A DNA stretch of 5,177 bases from Candidatus Altarchaeales archaeon. Lineage in GTDB: Archaea > Altiarchaeota > Altiarchaeia > IMC4 > QMZM01. The stretch spans positions 1-5,177 of the forward strand of contig QMZG01000094.1 of NCBI GenBank assembly GCA_003663045.1, read 5' to 3'. This document shows, in pieces, positions 1 through 5,177 of this stretch. Position 1 is the stretch's first letter, and every line of letters begins with the position of its first letter. The translations under genes were made by a program, and so were the position numbers. Below the pieces are notes generated by a model that had not been told where the DNA came from, ran no database searches, and was given only the letters and a program-made list of their open reading frames with translations.

Positions 1-285
1 ATTCTTTTCCTTTACATACTTTCCAAGATATGAGATAGTAACTGAGAAAATTAATAAACCAAGAATTAACGGAATGAAGATCCTACCGAGAAGTGTAACA
101 TAATTAATTGCCTTACTTAAACCGCTATCTACATATATAAACACAGTGAAAATGGAGAATATAAGAATTAGAAGTAGGATACTGGTGATACTCTCCTGTC
201 TTCTACTTAGATATGCCCACTTCCTTATCAAATCTTTTGGACCAGATCCATATGTAGTCTCCCATTCAATTAAAACCTTATCCAT
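1..285 (-). CDS. Hypothetical membrane protein, N-terminal 95 residues (runs off left edge)
   Basis: The reading frame starts at an ATG (complement of 283-285), two bases after the hisD stop, and stays open for 95 codons to the window edge, so the C-terminus is missing. The first ~33 residues are polar and presumably cytosolic (begins MDKVLIEWETTYGSGPKDLI, then a basic YLSRRQ patch). Two hydrophobic segments follow at about residues 34-52 and 66-88, and the visible part ends in a lysine-rich stretch (KYVKEKN). I see no catalytic motif and do not recognise a family. Codon use (AGA/AGG, ATA) matches the neighbours. The 2-bp spacing to hisD, with an AAAGAGAT stretch just upstream of the start, suggests it is the third gene of the leftward operon. 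A coding region is well supported; the function is unknown. Confidence 0.72.
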   Translation of the reverse strand, partial: MDKVLIEWETTYGSGPKDLIRKWAYLSRRQESITSILLLILIFSIFTVFIYVDSGLSKAINYVTLLGRIFIPLILGLLIFSVTISYLGKYVKEKN

Positions 286-287
286 AC

Positions 288-1556
288 TCAAAATCTCTTT
301 TTAACGGCATTAGAATGTGCATCAAGAGTCTCTACTTCAGCCAGTGTTTCTATCGTCTTTCTAAGCCTTGATAAACCTACCTTACTGATTTTCTGAATGC
401 TATAACACCTTAGAAAATCCCTCACACCCAACTCAGAGGAAAATCTCGCTGTACCTCCAGTGGGAAGAACATGATTTCCTCCCGAGGCATAGTCTCCCGC
501 AGGAACTGGAGAGTAATTCCCAAGAAAGATAGCACCGGCATTTTTTATTTTTTCTGCGATTTCCTCTGGATTTTTCGTCATAATCTCCAGGTGTTCTGGA
601 GCATATAAATTTGAGAATTCTATGGCTTCATTCATATCCCTGGTTAAAACCAGATATGAATTCTCCAGGCTCTGGGTTATGACCTCTCTCCTTTTCAGAT
701 CCTCGATTTGATTTTTAATTTCATTATCTACCTCATCTGCGATTTCTTTGGAATCTGTCACTAGTATACATTGAGCATCTGGGTCGTGCTCTGCCTGTGC
801 CAGTATGTCTGCAGCTATAAATCTTGGATTTGCTTCGGAGTCCGCGATTATCAGAACTTCTGAAGGGCCCGCTGGCATGTCTATAGTAACTATCCCAAAG
901 ACTAAGAGTTTTGCTGCCATTACGTACCTATTTCCGGGACCTATTATCTTATCTACCCTTCTGACACTTTCTGTTCCATATGCCAATGCCGCAATAGCCT
1001 GAGCACCCCCAACCCGATAGATTTCATTCACACCGCAAAGATCGCATGCTACTAGAACTGCGGGAGATATTGGTGGGGGTGAAACCACAACAATCCTTTC
1101 CACATTGGCGATCTTTGCCGGAATGCATGTCATCAGAACTGTGGAAGGATAAGAAGCGATTCCTCCAGGCACATAGGCTCCAATACTTTCTATTGCCGCT
1201 ATTTTTTCTGTAATTGAAATCCCCTTCTCGGTCTCGATTTTCCAAGATTTCTTTATCTGCTTAAACTGTTCCCTGTGGAATTTTTCTATGTTTTTGTGGG
1301 CATGTCTTATTGCACTGAGAAATGGATCGCTCACATTGGAATATGCATCCATGATTTCATTTTCCGATATTTTTATATTCTCAGAGATAAGGTCAAAATT
1401 ATCAAATCTTTTTGTGTATTCTATAAGGGCAGAGTCGCCGTTCTCTTTAACATCCCTGAGGATGGGTCTTACTATATCAAAAACGGACTCCAGATCTAGT
1501 GATCTCTCAATGACCCTTTCAATTTCCCTTTTATTTTCATAATTTACTATCCTCAT
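288..1556 (-). CDS. hisD: Histidinol dehydrogenase
   Basis: This is the cytosolic, zinc-dependent enzyme of the last two steps of histidine synthesis. It oxidises L-histidinol through the aldehyde to L-histidine with two NAD+. The 422-residue length is close to the family norm (~430). Diagnostic features are YVPGG (128-132), RVGGAQAIAALAYGT (181-195), GPGNRYV (206-212) and PAGPSEVLIIAD (228-239). AQAEHDPDAQ (253-262) supplies the zinc ligands Q254 and H257. APEHLE (319-324) holds the catalytic pair E321/H322. GDYASGGNHVLPTGGTARF (354-372) holds zinc ligand D355, and LDAHSNAVKKR near the C-terminus holds H414. All six residues sit exactly five positions before their E. coli counterparts (Q259, H262, E326, H327, D360, H419), so the enzyme should be active. 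The ATG lies one base after the stop of the upstream membrane-protein gene, pointing to co-transcription and translational coupling. No other his genes are in view, so the pathway genes appear dispersed. Confidence 0.97.
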   Translation of the reverse strand: MRIVNYENKREIERVIERSLDLESVFDIVRPILRDVKENGDSALIEYTKRFDNFDLISENIKISENEIMDAYSNVSDPFLSAIRHAHKNIEKFHREQFKQIKKSWKIETEKGISITEKIAAIESIGAYVPGGIASYPSTVLMTCIPAKIANVERIVVVSPPPISPAVLVACDLCGVNEIYRVGGAQAIAALAYGTESVRRVDKIIGPGNRYVMAAKLLVFGIVTIDMPAGPSEVLIIADSEANPRFIAADILAQAEHDPDAQCILVTDSKEIADEVDNEIKNQIEDLKRREVITQSLENSYLVLTRDMNEAIEFSNLYAPEHLEIMTKNPEEIAEKIKNAGAIFLGNYSPVPAGDYASGGNHVLPTGGTARFSSELGVRDFLRCYSIQKISKVGLSRLRKTIETLAEVETLDAHSNAVKKRF

Positions 1557-1557
1557 T

Positions 1558-2373
1558 TTATTGTTTTATCCCTCTGTTCTTAAAATGCACATAAAAATAT
1601 GGATTAACAACACAAATATATGTATAGATTAAAGACTGGATTATTTTTATTAAGATGAAGATAGCTATTGCAAAGTAAGTGATCTCGGTACACAATCCAA
1701 TACCGGGGATATTCCCCAAAGCGAAAGCAATGATTATTATGATGATGAGTATGGTGATCAATGAGAACACCTCCACCCTGTATCTGATGGCTAATTGATA
1801 GCTTCTCTTAAAGCTTTCTATTGGTTTCTCATTTTCTATAACACCTATTGGTATTACAAAGAATACCGCCATCATCAACAGTATCAGGGCCGTGATGAAG
1901 ATAAAGAATGCTAAAAATATAAAAAATATGTTCTCTGTAAGGAGATATATCATTACAGGAATCATGACAATTGGCACAATAAAAATCAAAAATAGCAGTA
2001 ATACCAAGCCGAGGGTTAGCCAGACCCTCCAACTACCGAGAGATGATTTCAGTGCTAGCCAGAGGCTTATGTCTCTACCCTCGTGATAGTCCGAAACCAG
2101 AGAGGGGTACATGGAATAGGTAATGAGGTCCATGGCCCCAAGAATGGGATAGAAAGCCAGAATACCTACTATTGGAATCAAATTTGAGAATAGGATATCG
2201 TGAAATTCATTTGGAGATGCAAACATGATCTCATTTATTATGTCCATAAACAGTTTAATCAGTATCAATTCAAAAGCAGCATAGATCAAAGCTACGCTCA
2301 TATTGGGGATAAAAATCTTGGGTCTTTTAAAAAGCAGTCTCGTGGATTCCTTAAGTATATGTATTACGGTCAT
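1558..2373 (-). CDS. Polytopic membrane protein, DUF4013 / GlpQ-membrane-domain-like
   Basis: This is a 271-residue, very hydrophobic protein with about six membrane segments, near residues 25-45, 63-86, 118-144, 147-177, 202-226 and 230-255. The N-terminus has the pattern of a short amphipathic helix followed by LFKRPKIFIPN. Between segments four and five lies PIGVIENEKPIESFKRSYQL (175-194). It resembles the 'viE.k..ieAlkrS' signature I associate with archaeal DUF4013-like proteins and the membrane domain of glycerophosphodiester phosphodiesterases. The family assignment is from memory and tentative. No soluble catalytic domain is present, so a phosphodiesterase activity should not be assumed. 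A striking isoleucine run sits in the fifth helix (about 208-215). It is the first gene of the leftward cluster, with a TATA box ~28 bp upstream of its ATG, which suggests a leaderless or nearly leaderless mRNA. Its stop is one base from hisD. Confidence 0.85.
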   Translation of the reverse strand: MTVIHILKESTRLLFKRPKIFIPNMSVALIYAAFELILIKLFMDIINEIMFASPNEFHDILFSNLIPIVGILAFYPILGAMDLITYSMYPSLVSDYHEGRDISLWLALKSSLGSWRVWLTLGLVLLLFLIFIVPIVMIPVMIYLLTENIFFIFLAFFIFITALILLMMAVFFVIPIGVIENEKPIESFKRSYQLAIRYRVEVFSLITILIIIIIIAFALGNIPGIGLCTEITYFAIAIFILIKIIQSLIYTYICVVNPYFYVHFKNRGIKQ

Positions 2374-2396
2374 TCTAACTCAAATTCTCCATTTAT

Positions 2397-2406
2397 CTTT
2401 TATATG
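2397..2406 (-). promoter_or_regulatory. Archaeal TATA box for the membrane protein-hisD-membrane protein cluster
   Basis: On the minus strand this reads CATATAAAAG, a good archaeal TATA element. Its centre is about 28 bp from the ATG at 2373, so transcription would begin at or just before the start codon. The only SD-like stretch (GGAG, 2390-2387) is 13 nt from the ATG, too far for normal use. This also supports initiation on a leaderless or nearly leaderless transcript. Confidence 0.55.
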
Positions 2407-2410
2407 TAGA

Positions 2411-2420
2411 TTTATATATG
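2411..2420 (+). promoter_or_regulatory. Archaeal TATA box for the MscS-family channel gene
   Basis: TTTATATATG matches the archaeal TATA consensus. The centre of the element is about 26-27 bp before the ATG at 2441, exactly the spacing expected if the transcript starts at the start codon. The bases between box and ATG contain no Shine-Dalgarno sequence. This supports both a leaderless mRNA and the choice of 2441 as the true start. The opposing TATA box lies immediately to the left. Confidence 0.6.
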
Positions 2421-2440
2421 CAATTACTATAGATAATAAA

Positions 2441-3499
2441 ATGACATTAGCTGATGCCTTGAGTCAATATTCTGACATACTATCTGCAATTCTGATATTT
2501 ATATCTTCCATTATTATTGCCAAGTTATTCTATCTGGTGATAATAGAATACCTACTAAGGATTGCTAAAAAGACCGGAACCACATTAGATGGAGAGCTAC
2601 TAAAGACAATAGAGAAGCCAATCTATTTAGGGATTATTCTGATAGGTTTATATCTAGCGGTGATCTCCATTAATATTCTGAAGGATTACTCAGAACAAAT
2701 TAATAACCTATTCCTAGCCATTGGTATTCTGTGGGGTGTTTTCATGGCGGTGAGATCCATAGATACCATCTTCAAATGGCATATTGAGAAGGCTAAGAAA
2801 AGGATAAAGATAGAAAGGACAGCTCTTTTAACCGTTAAGAATATTATTGATGTTGTTATCTACATAGTGGCTTTCCTTCTTATTCTAGCAGAATTTGGGA
2901 TTGAGATCACCCCTCTAATCGCCAGTCTGGGCATCGGTGGTCTGGCAGTAGCCCTGGCTTTACAAAATACCCTATCAAATTACTTTGCTGGTATCTACAT
3001 TGCAACTGACAGATCCATAAAGCTGGGTAATTATATAGAATTGGAGAATGGACTAAAGGGCTATGTGGAGAGTATTGGATGGAGATCCACAAAGATAAGA
3101 ACCCTACCCAATAACATTGTCATAGTACCTAACGCCAAGCTGGCGGAGATGATAGTTATAAATTACTATGATCCAGAAAGGGAGATGTCGGTAATTATTC
3201 ATTGCGGGGTGAGCTATGAATCAGATCTGGAAAAGGTGGAAAGGGTTACCATTGAAACCGCTAAAAAGGTATTGCAGAACACTAAAGGAGGGATTGGGAA
3301 ATTTGAACCATTCATAAGATACAATAAATTTGGAGATTCCAACATAGAATTTTCCATAATCCTCAGGGTAAAGGAATTTACAGACAAATATCTTGTGACT
3401 CATGAATTTGTCAAGGAATTAATGAAGAGGTATAGAAAGGAGGATATTGAAATTTCATATCCTGTAAGGAAGGTTTACATGAGAGAGACCCGACAATGA
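2441..3499 (+). CDS. MscS-family small-conductance mechanosensitive ion channel
   Basis: This is a membrane channel that opens under increased membrane tension and releases solutes during hypo-osmotic shock. With the start at 2441 it has 352 residues and about five hydrophobic segments: 12-36, 60-80, 87-105, 133-152, and the pore-lining helix 157-186. The pore helix and following beta domain are classic MscS: ITPLIASLGIGGLAVALALQ (156-175) with Gly/Ala packing residues, then NTLSNYFAGIYI, then RSIKLGNYIEL (191-201). GYVESIGWRSTKIRT (207-221) and NNIVIVPNAKL (224-234) belong to the middle beta domain. An alpha/beta C-terminal domain follows to the end. The extra N-terminal helices are like MscK/YnaI-type relatives rather than the three-helix E. 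coli MscS. The same frame is open from an ATG at 2303, but that would overlap the divergent gene by 71 bp and read through both promoters. The 2441 ATG sits ~26 bp after a TATA box and is preferred. The gene ends one base from the flpA stop (convergent). Confidence 0.93.
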   Translation: MTLADALSQYSDILSAILIFISSIIIAKLFYLVIIEYLLRIAKKTGTTLDGELLKTIEKPIYLGIILIGLYLAVISINILKDYSEQINNLFLAIGILWGVFMAVRSIDTIFKWHIEKAKKRIKIERTALLTVKNIIDVVIYIVAFLLILAEFGIEITPLIASLGIGGLAVALALQNTLSNYFAGIYIATDRSIKLGNYIELENGLKGYVESIGWRSTKIRTLPNNIVIVPNAKLAEMIVINYYDPEREMSVIIHCGVSYESDLEKVERVTIETAKKVLQNTKGGIGKFEPFIRYNKFGDSNIEFSIILRVKEFTDKYLVTHEFVKELMKRYRKEDIEISYPVRKVYMRETRQ

Positions 3500-3500
3500 T

Positions 3501-4148
3501 TCATCTAGATTTCAGATTCACTAACATATGATCCTTGTCATAAGGTCTAAGATCAATAACCTGCATAACATTAAATCTTTCTTTTAATTTTTCTGTCTCC
3601 TCTCTGAATATCTTTTTGGGACTTCTCACTGCATTAATGCTTCTGGATTTTATCGCTAATATGGCGTAATTTAGAGAAAATTTTTCTGAATTCCTTATCA
3701 AAATATCCGCCTGATTTGGTTGGGCAACATCCTGATAAATGACATCTACAATTGCAATATTATGAAAATATGTCTCTGGATATCGCGCATCTCCCAAAAT
3801 GGGGATCATATTTCTCTTTTTTTCACAGACTTGAAAGAGATTGCGCATCATCCTCTTTGAATATTCTACACAATATATCATTCCACTGCTACAAATATCT
3901 GATACGTGGCTTGCCGTAGTTCCAGAAGACGCTCCCAAGTAAAGGACGTTTGAATCACGTTTGAATGGAAGATCCCTCAGTCCCTTGAGAATGGCCGCCG
4001 CCAATTTACTCCTGTATGGATCCCATATTCTGTATTCCTTGTCCCCTTTCTTGATTAATTTTTCATCATAAACCCTAAATCCGGGAGTTGAATTTTCTGT
4101 TGCTATCTTACCTCTAATCTTATAAACCCCTGGAAAGATCTGTTTCAT
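3501..4148 (-). CDS. flpA: Fibrillarin-like rRNA/tRNA 2'-O-methyltransferase
   Basis: This is the SAM-dependent catalytic subunit of archaeal box C/D sRNPs. It works with Nop5 and L7Ae to methylate ribose 2'-OH groups in rRNA and tRNA at sites chosen by guide RNAs. It has 215 residues, slightly short for the archaeal family (~225-230). A short N-terminal beta domain (1-40) contains TPGFRVYDEK. The Rossmann methyltransferase domain begins at EYRIWDPYRSKLAAAILKGL (38-57). The SAM loop is YLGASSGTTASHV (70-82), the ribose-binding acid is in VEYS (E95), and the adenine-side motif is GDARYPE (119-125). The K-D-K-H catalytic set of fibrillarins is visible as K48, D140 (in VIYQDVAQPNQ), K167 (AIKSRS) and H207 (DKDHMLVN). 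The ATG overlaps the stop of the upstream small ORF as ATGA, indicating coupled translation. The usual partner gene nop5 is not adjacent, unlike in many archaea. Confidence 0.96.
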   Translation of the reverse strand: MKQIFPGVYKIRGKIATENSTPGFRVYDEKLIKKGDKEYRIWDPYRSKLAAAILKGLRDLPFKRDSNVLYLGASSGTTASHVSDICSSGMIYCVEYSKRMMRNLFQVCEKKRNMIPILGDARYPETYFHNIAIVDVIYQDVAQPNQADILIRNSEKFSLNYAILAIKSRSINAVRSPKKIFREETEKLKERFNVMQVIDLRPYDKDHMLVNLKSR

Positions 4149-4276
4149 TTCTTCTTGCCGAATAATTCAATACTAAGATAAATATTTGGACTTTCCAGCC
4201 TATATATCAGCTCTCCTTTCTTTACCATTGGCGTTTTTGTTGCATTTTTTAATTCTAAGGTTAAATCTAATAACAT
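4145..4276 (-). CDS. Small beta-rich ORF coupled to flpA, function unknown
   Basis: This is a 43-codon frame (begins MLLDLTLELKNATKTP, ends IYLSIELFGKKK) lying directly upstream of flpA. Its TGA overlaps the flpA ATG by ATGA, a strong sign of translational coupling. The sequence alternates hydrophobic and polar residues in three stretches (LLDLTLELK, ELIYRLES, IYLSIELFG) separated by turn-like segments, as expected for a small antiparallel beta sheet. It ends in lysines, which would suit RNA or RNP contact (inference). The frame is open back to an ATG at 4345, but that extension is antisense to the conserved start of purC and looks like a shadow. The ATG at 4276 is preferred because it just clears purC. 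An ATG at 4228 (27 residues) is a fallback. I recognise no family. The main alternative is that the frame is only the 5' leader of flpA. Confidence 0.5.
   Translation of the reverse strand: MLLDLTLELKNATKTPMVKKGELIYRLESPNIYLSIELFGKKK
4245..4252 (+). promoter_or_regulatory. Possible weak TATA-like element for purC
   Basis: The A/T-only stretch TTTTTTAA is centred about 26-27 bp before the purC ATG at 4275. That is the same geometry as the clearer TATA box of the channel gene, and no convincing Shine-Dalgarno sequence precedes purC (an AAGG at 4257-4260 is ~14 nt away). It is a poor TATA match and lies inside the small ORF on the opposite strand, so the call rests mainly on spacing. Confidence 0.3.
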
Positions 4277-5168
4277 GAAAAGTGATGTTCTTCTTAAAAC
4301 AGACTTGCCTCTCAAACCATTTATGCGTGGAAAGGTGAGGGACATCTATGATCTGGGTAATGAACTATTAATGATCGCTACGGATAGGATTTCAGCATTC
4401 GATTCTGTTCTGCCAAATGGAATCCCATACAAGGGTAAAGTACTTACTGGATTATCAGTATTCTGGTTTAATTTTACTAGGGATATTATTGAGAATCATC
4501 TGATAACCGCCAATGTTGATGAATTTCCAGACGAGATTAGGAGATATTCCGGGATTCTTGAAGGGAGATCCATGATAGTAAAAAAGGCTGAGAGGATTGA
4601 CATTGAATGTGTAGTCAGGGGGTATATCTCAGGTTCTGCATGGAAGGAATATAGGGAAAAGGGTGGTGTTTGCGAAATTTCACTACCAAAGGGGCTTAAG
4701 GAGAGCCAGAAACTTCCAGAACCAATATTTACTCCGGCTATTAAGTCTAAAACGGGACATGATATCAACATAAGTGAAGAGAAGATGGCGGATTTGATTG
4801 GAAATGAATTGACGGAGAGATTGAAAAGAATTTCCCTCCAGATCTATGAGAAGGCATTTGATAAAGCAAATAGGAATGGGATAATAATTGCAGATTCAAA
4901 ATTTGAGTTTGGTATCTCCAATGGAAAACCAATTCTTATTGATGAACTTTTGACTCCAGATTCTTCTCGCTTTTGGTCTCTTGAGGATTATTCTCCTGGG
5001 AGAACACAGAAGAGTTTTGATAAACAATTCGTTAGAAACTACCTAGAGAAAATCAAATGGAATAAAGAGCCACCAGCACCTATGCTTCCAGATGAGATTG
5101 TGAAGAGAACATCACAAAGATATTTAGAGGCATACAGAAGGATAACGGGAAGGGATATTATAAAGTGA
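4275..5168 (+). CDS. purC: Phosphoribosylaminoimidazole-succinocarboxamide (SAICAR) synthetase
   Basis: This enzyme performs the ATP-dependent joining of aspartate to CAIR to give SAICAR in de novo purine synthesis, in the cytosol. It has 297 residues, the long form typified by yeast Ade1 (~306), not the short ~237-residue form of E. coli. Visible motifs are the nucleotide-binding RGKVRDIYD (18-26), DRISAFD (37-43), GIPYKGKVLTGLSVFWF (49-65), ECVVRGYISGSAWKEY (111-126), and KLPEPIFTPAIKSKTGHDINIS (146-167). Further on are GIIIADSKFEFG (202-213) and the signature LIDELLTPDSSRFW (221-234), whose acidic residues serve metal/nucleotide binding. The C-terminal tail with FDKQFVRNYL is typical of the long form. 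The start at 4275 places RGKVRD at the usual distance from the N-terminus. Its ATG overlaps the start of the opposite small ORF within a CATG, and its TGA overlaps a possible downstream GTG start. Confidence 0.97.
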   Translation: MKSDVLLKTDLPLKPFMRGKVRDIYDLGNELLMIATDRISAFDSVLPNGIPYKGKVLTGLSVFWFNFTRDIIENHLITANVDEFPDEIRRYSGILEGRSMIVKKAERIDIECVVRGYISGSAWKEYREKGGVCEISLPKGLKESQKLPEPIFTPAIKSKTGHDINISEEKMADLIGNELTERLKRISLQIYEKAFDKANRNGIIIADSKFEFGISNGKPILIDELLTPDSSRFWSLEDYSPGRTQKSFDKQFVRNYLEKIKWNKEPPAPMLPDEIVKRTSQRYLEAYRRITGRDIIK

Positions 5169-5177
5169 AAATAATAC
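5165..5177 (+). CDS. Possible start of a downstream gene overlapping the purC stop (right-edge partial)
   Basis: A GTG at 5165-5167 overlaps the purC TGA as GTGA and opens a frame reading M-K-I-I to the window edge. Such overlaps are common in archaeal operons, and purC is often followed by purS, so a continuing purine operon is conceivable. Only four codons are visible, which is too few to identify the product or show that it is coding. Confidence 0.22.

Noticed and set aside
805..1002. 65-codon plus-strand frame within hisD
   Set aside because: It is antisense to the highly conserved zinc-site and PAGPSEV regions of hisD, has no promoter or start signal, and the product has no recognisable features.
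1024..1245. 73-codon minus-strand frame within hisD
   Set aside because: It is an out-of-frame shadow of hisD; the product is low-complexity and rich in Arg/Ser, unlike real neighbours.
1275..1542. Two plus-strand frames (74 and 84 codons) opposite the hisD N-terminal region
   Set aside because: They overlap each other in different frames and are complementary to intact hisD coding sequence; no independent signals.
1728..1752. ATGATGA-like box C sequence, considered as a possible box C/D guide RNA because flpA is nearby
   Set aside because: It arises from the isoleucine-rich coding tract on the opposite strand; I found no properly spaced box D, C' or D' set.
4277..4345. N-terminal extension of the small ORF to an ATG at 4345
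   Set aside because: The added 23 residues are encoded opposite the conserved RGKVRDIYD region of purC and lack the beta-strand pattern of the rest, so the 4276 start is preferred.
4496..4771. 91-codon minus-strand frame within purC
   Set aside because: It is antisense to the conserved RGYISGSAW and PEPIFTPAIK regions of purC; its openness follows from purC codon composition.
1..5177. CRISPR array, tRNA/rRNA gene, insertion sequence, toxin-antitoxin or defence genes
   Set aside because: Coding sequence fills almost the whole window; no repeated spacer-like units, cloverleaf sequence, terminal inverted repeats, transposase or defence motifs were seen by eye.

Overview
The window looks like a compact archaeal chromosome segment. 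It carries a fibrillarin-like RNA 2'-O-methyltransferase gene, which is a marker of Archaea among prokaryotes. The promoter elements are TATA boxes about 26-28 bp upstream of start codons, with no good Shine-Dalgarno sequences. Arginine is mostly encoded by AGA/AGG, isoleucine often by ATA, and the DNA is A+T-rich. Together with leaderless-type gene starts this fits a euryarchaeal or Thermoplasmatota-like genome. The lineage is inference; no RNA gene or other phylogenetic marker settles it.

Left part (1-2373, all minus strand): a tightly packed three-gene cluster is read right to left. It contains a six-helix membrane protein of the DUF4013/GlpQ-membrane-domain type, then hisD (histidinol dehydrogenase, all catalytic and zinc residues present), then the first 95 residues of a second membrane protein that runs off the left edge. 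The junctions are only 1 and 2 bp, so the genes are probably co-transcribed from one promoter near 2400. No other histidine genes are visible.

Middle (2374-3499): a 67-bp divergent intergenic region holds two back-to-back TATA boxes, one serving the leftward cluster and one serving a rightward gene for an MscS-family mechanosensitive channel. The best start for the channel gene is at 2441, which gives 352 residues. A longer open frame begins at 2303, but it would overlap the divergent gene.

Right part (3500-5177): flpA (fibrillarin) lies on the minus strand, tail to tail with the channel gene and separated by a single base. It is preceded by a 43-residue small ORF whose stop overlaps the flpA start (ATGA). 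The start codon of that small ORF overlaps the start codon of purC (SAICAR synthetase, long form) on the opposite strand within one CATG. A GTG overlapping the purC stop may begin a further gene at the right edge.

The known functions are housekeeping: histidine and purine synthesis, RNA methylation and osmotic protection. I see no mobile element, CRISPR array, defence island or RNA gene, and no stretch over 300 bp without a gene. The least explained items are the small ORF upstream of flpA, the two membrane proteins flanking hisD, and the extreme packing of divergent starts.
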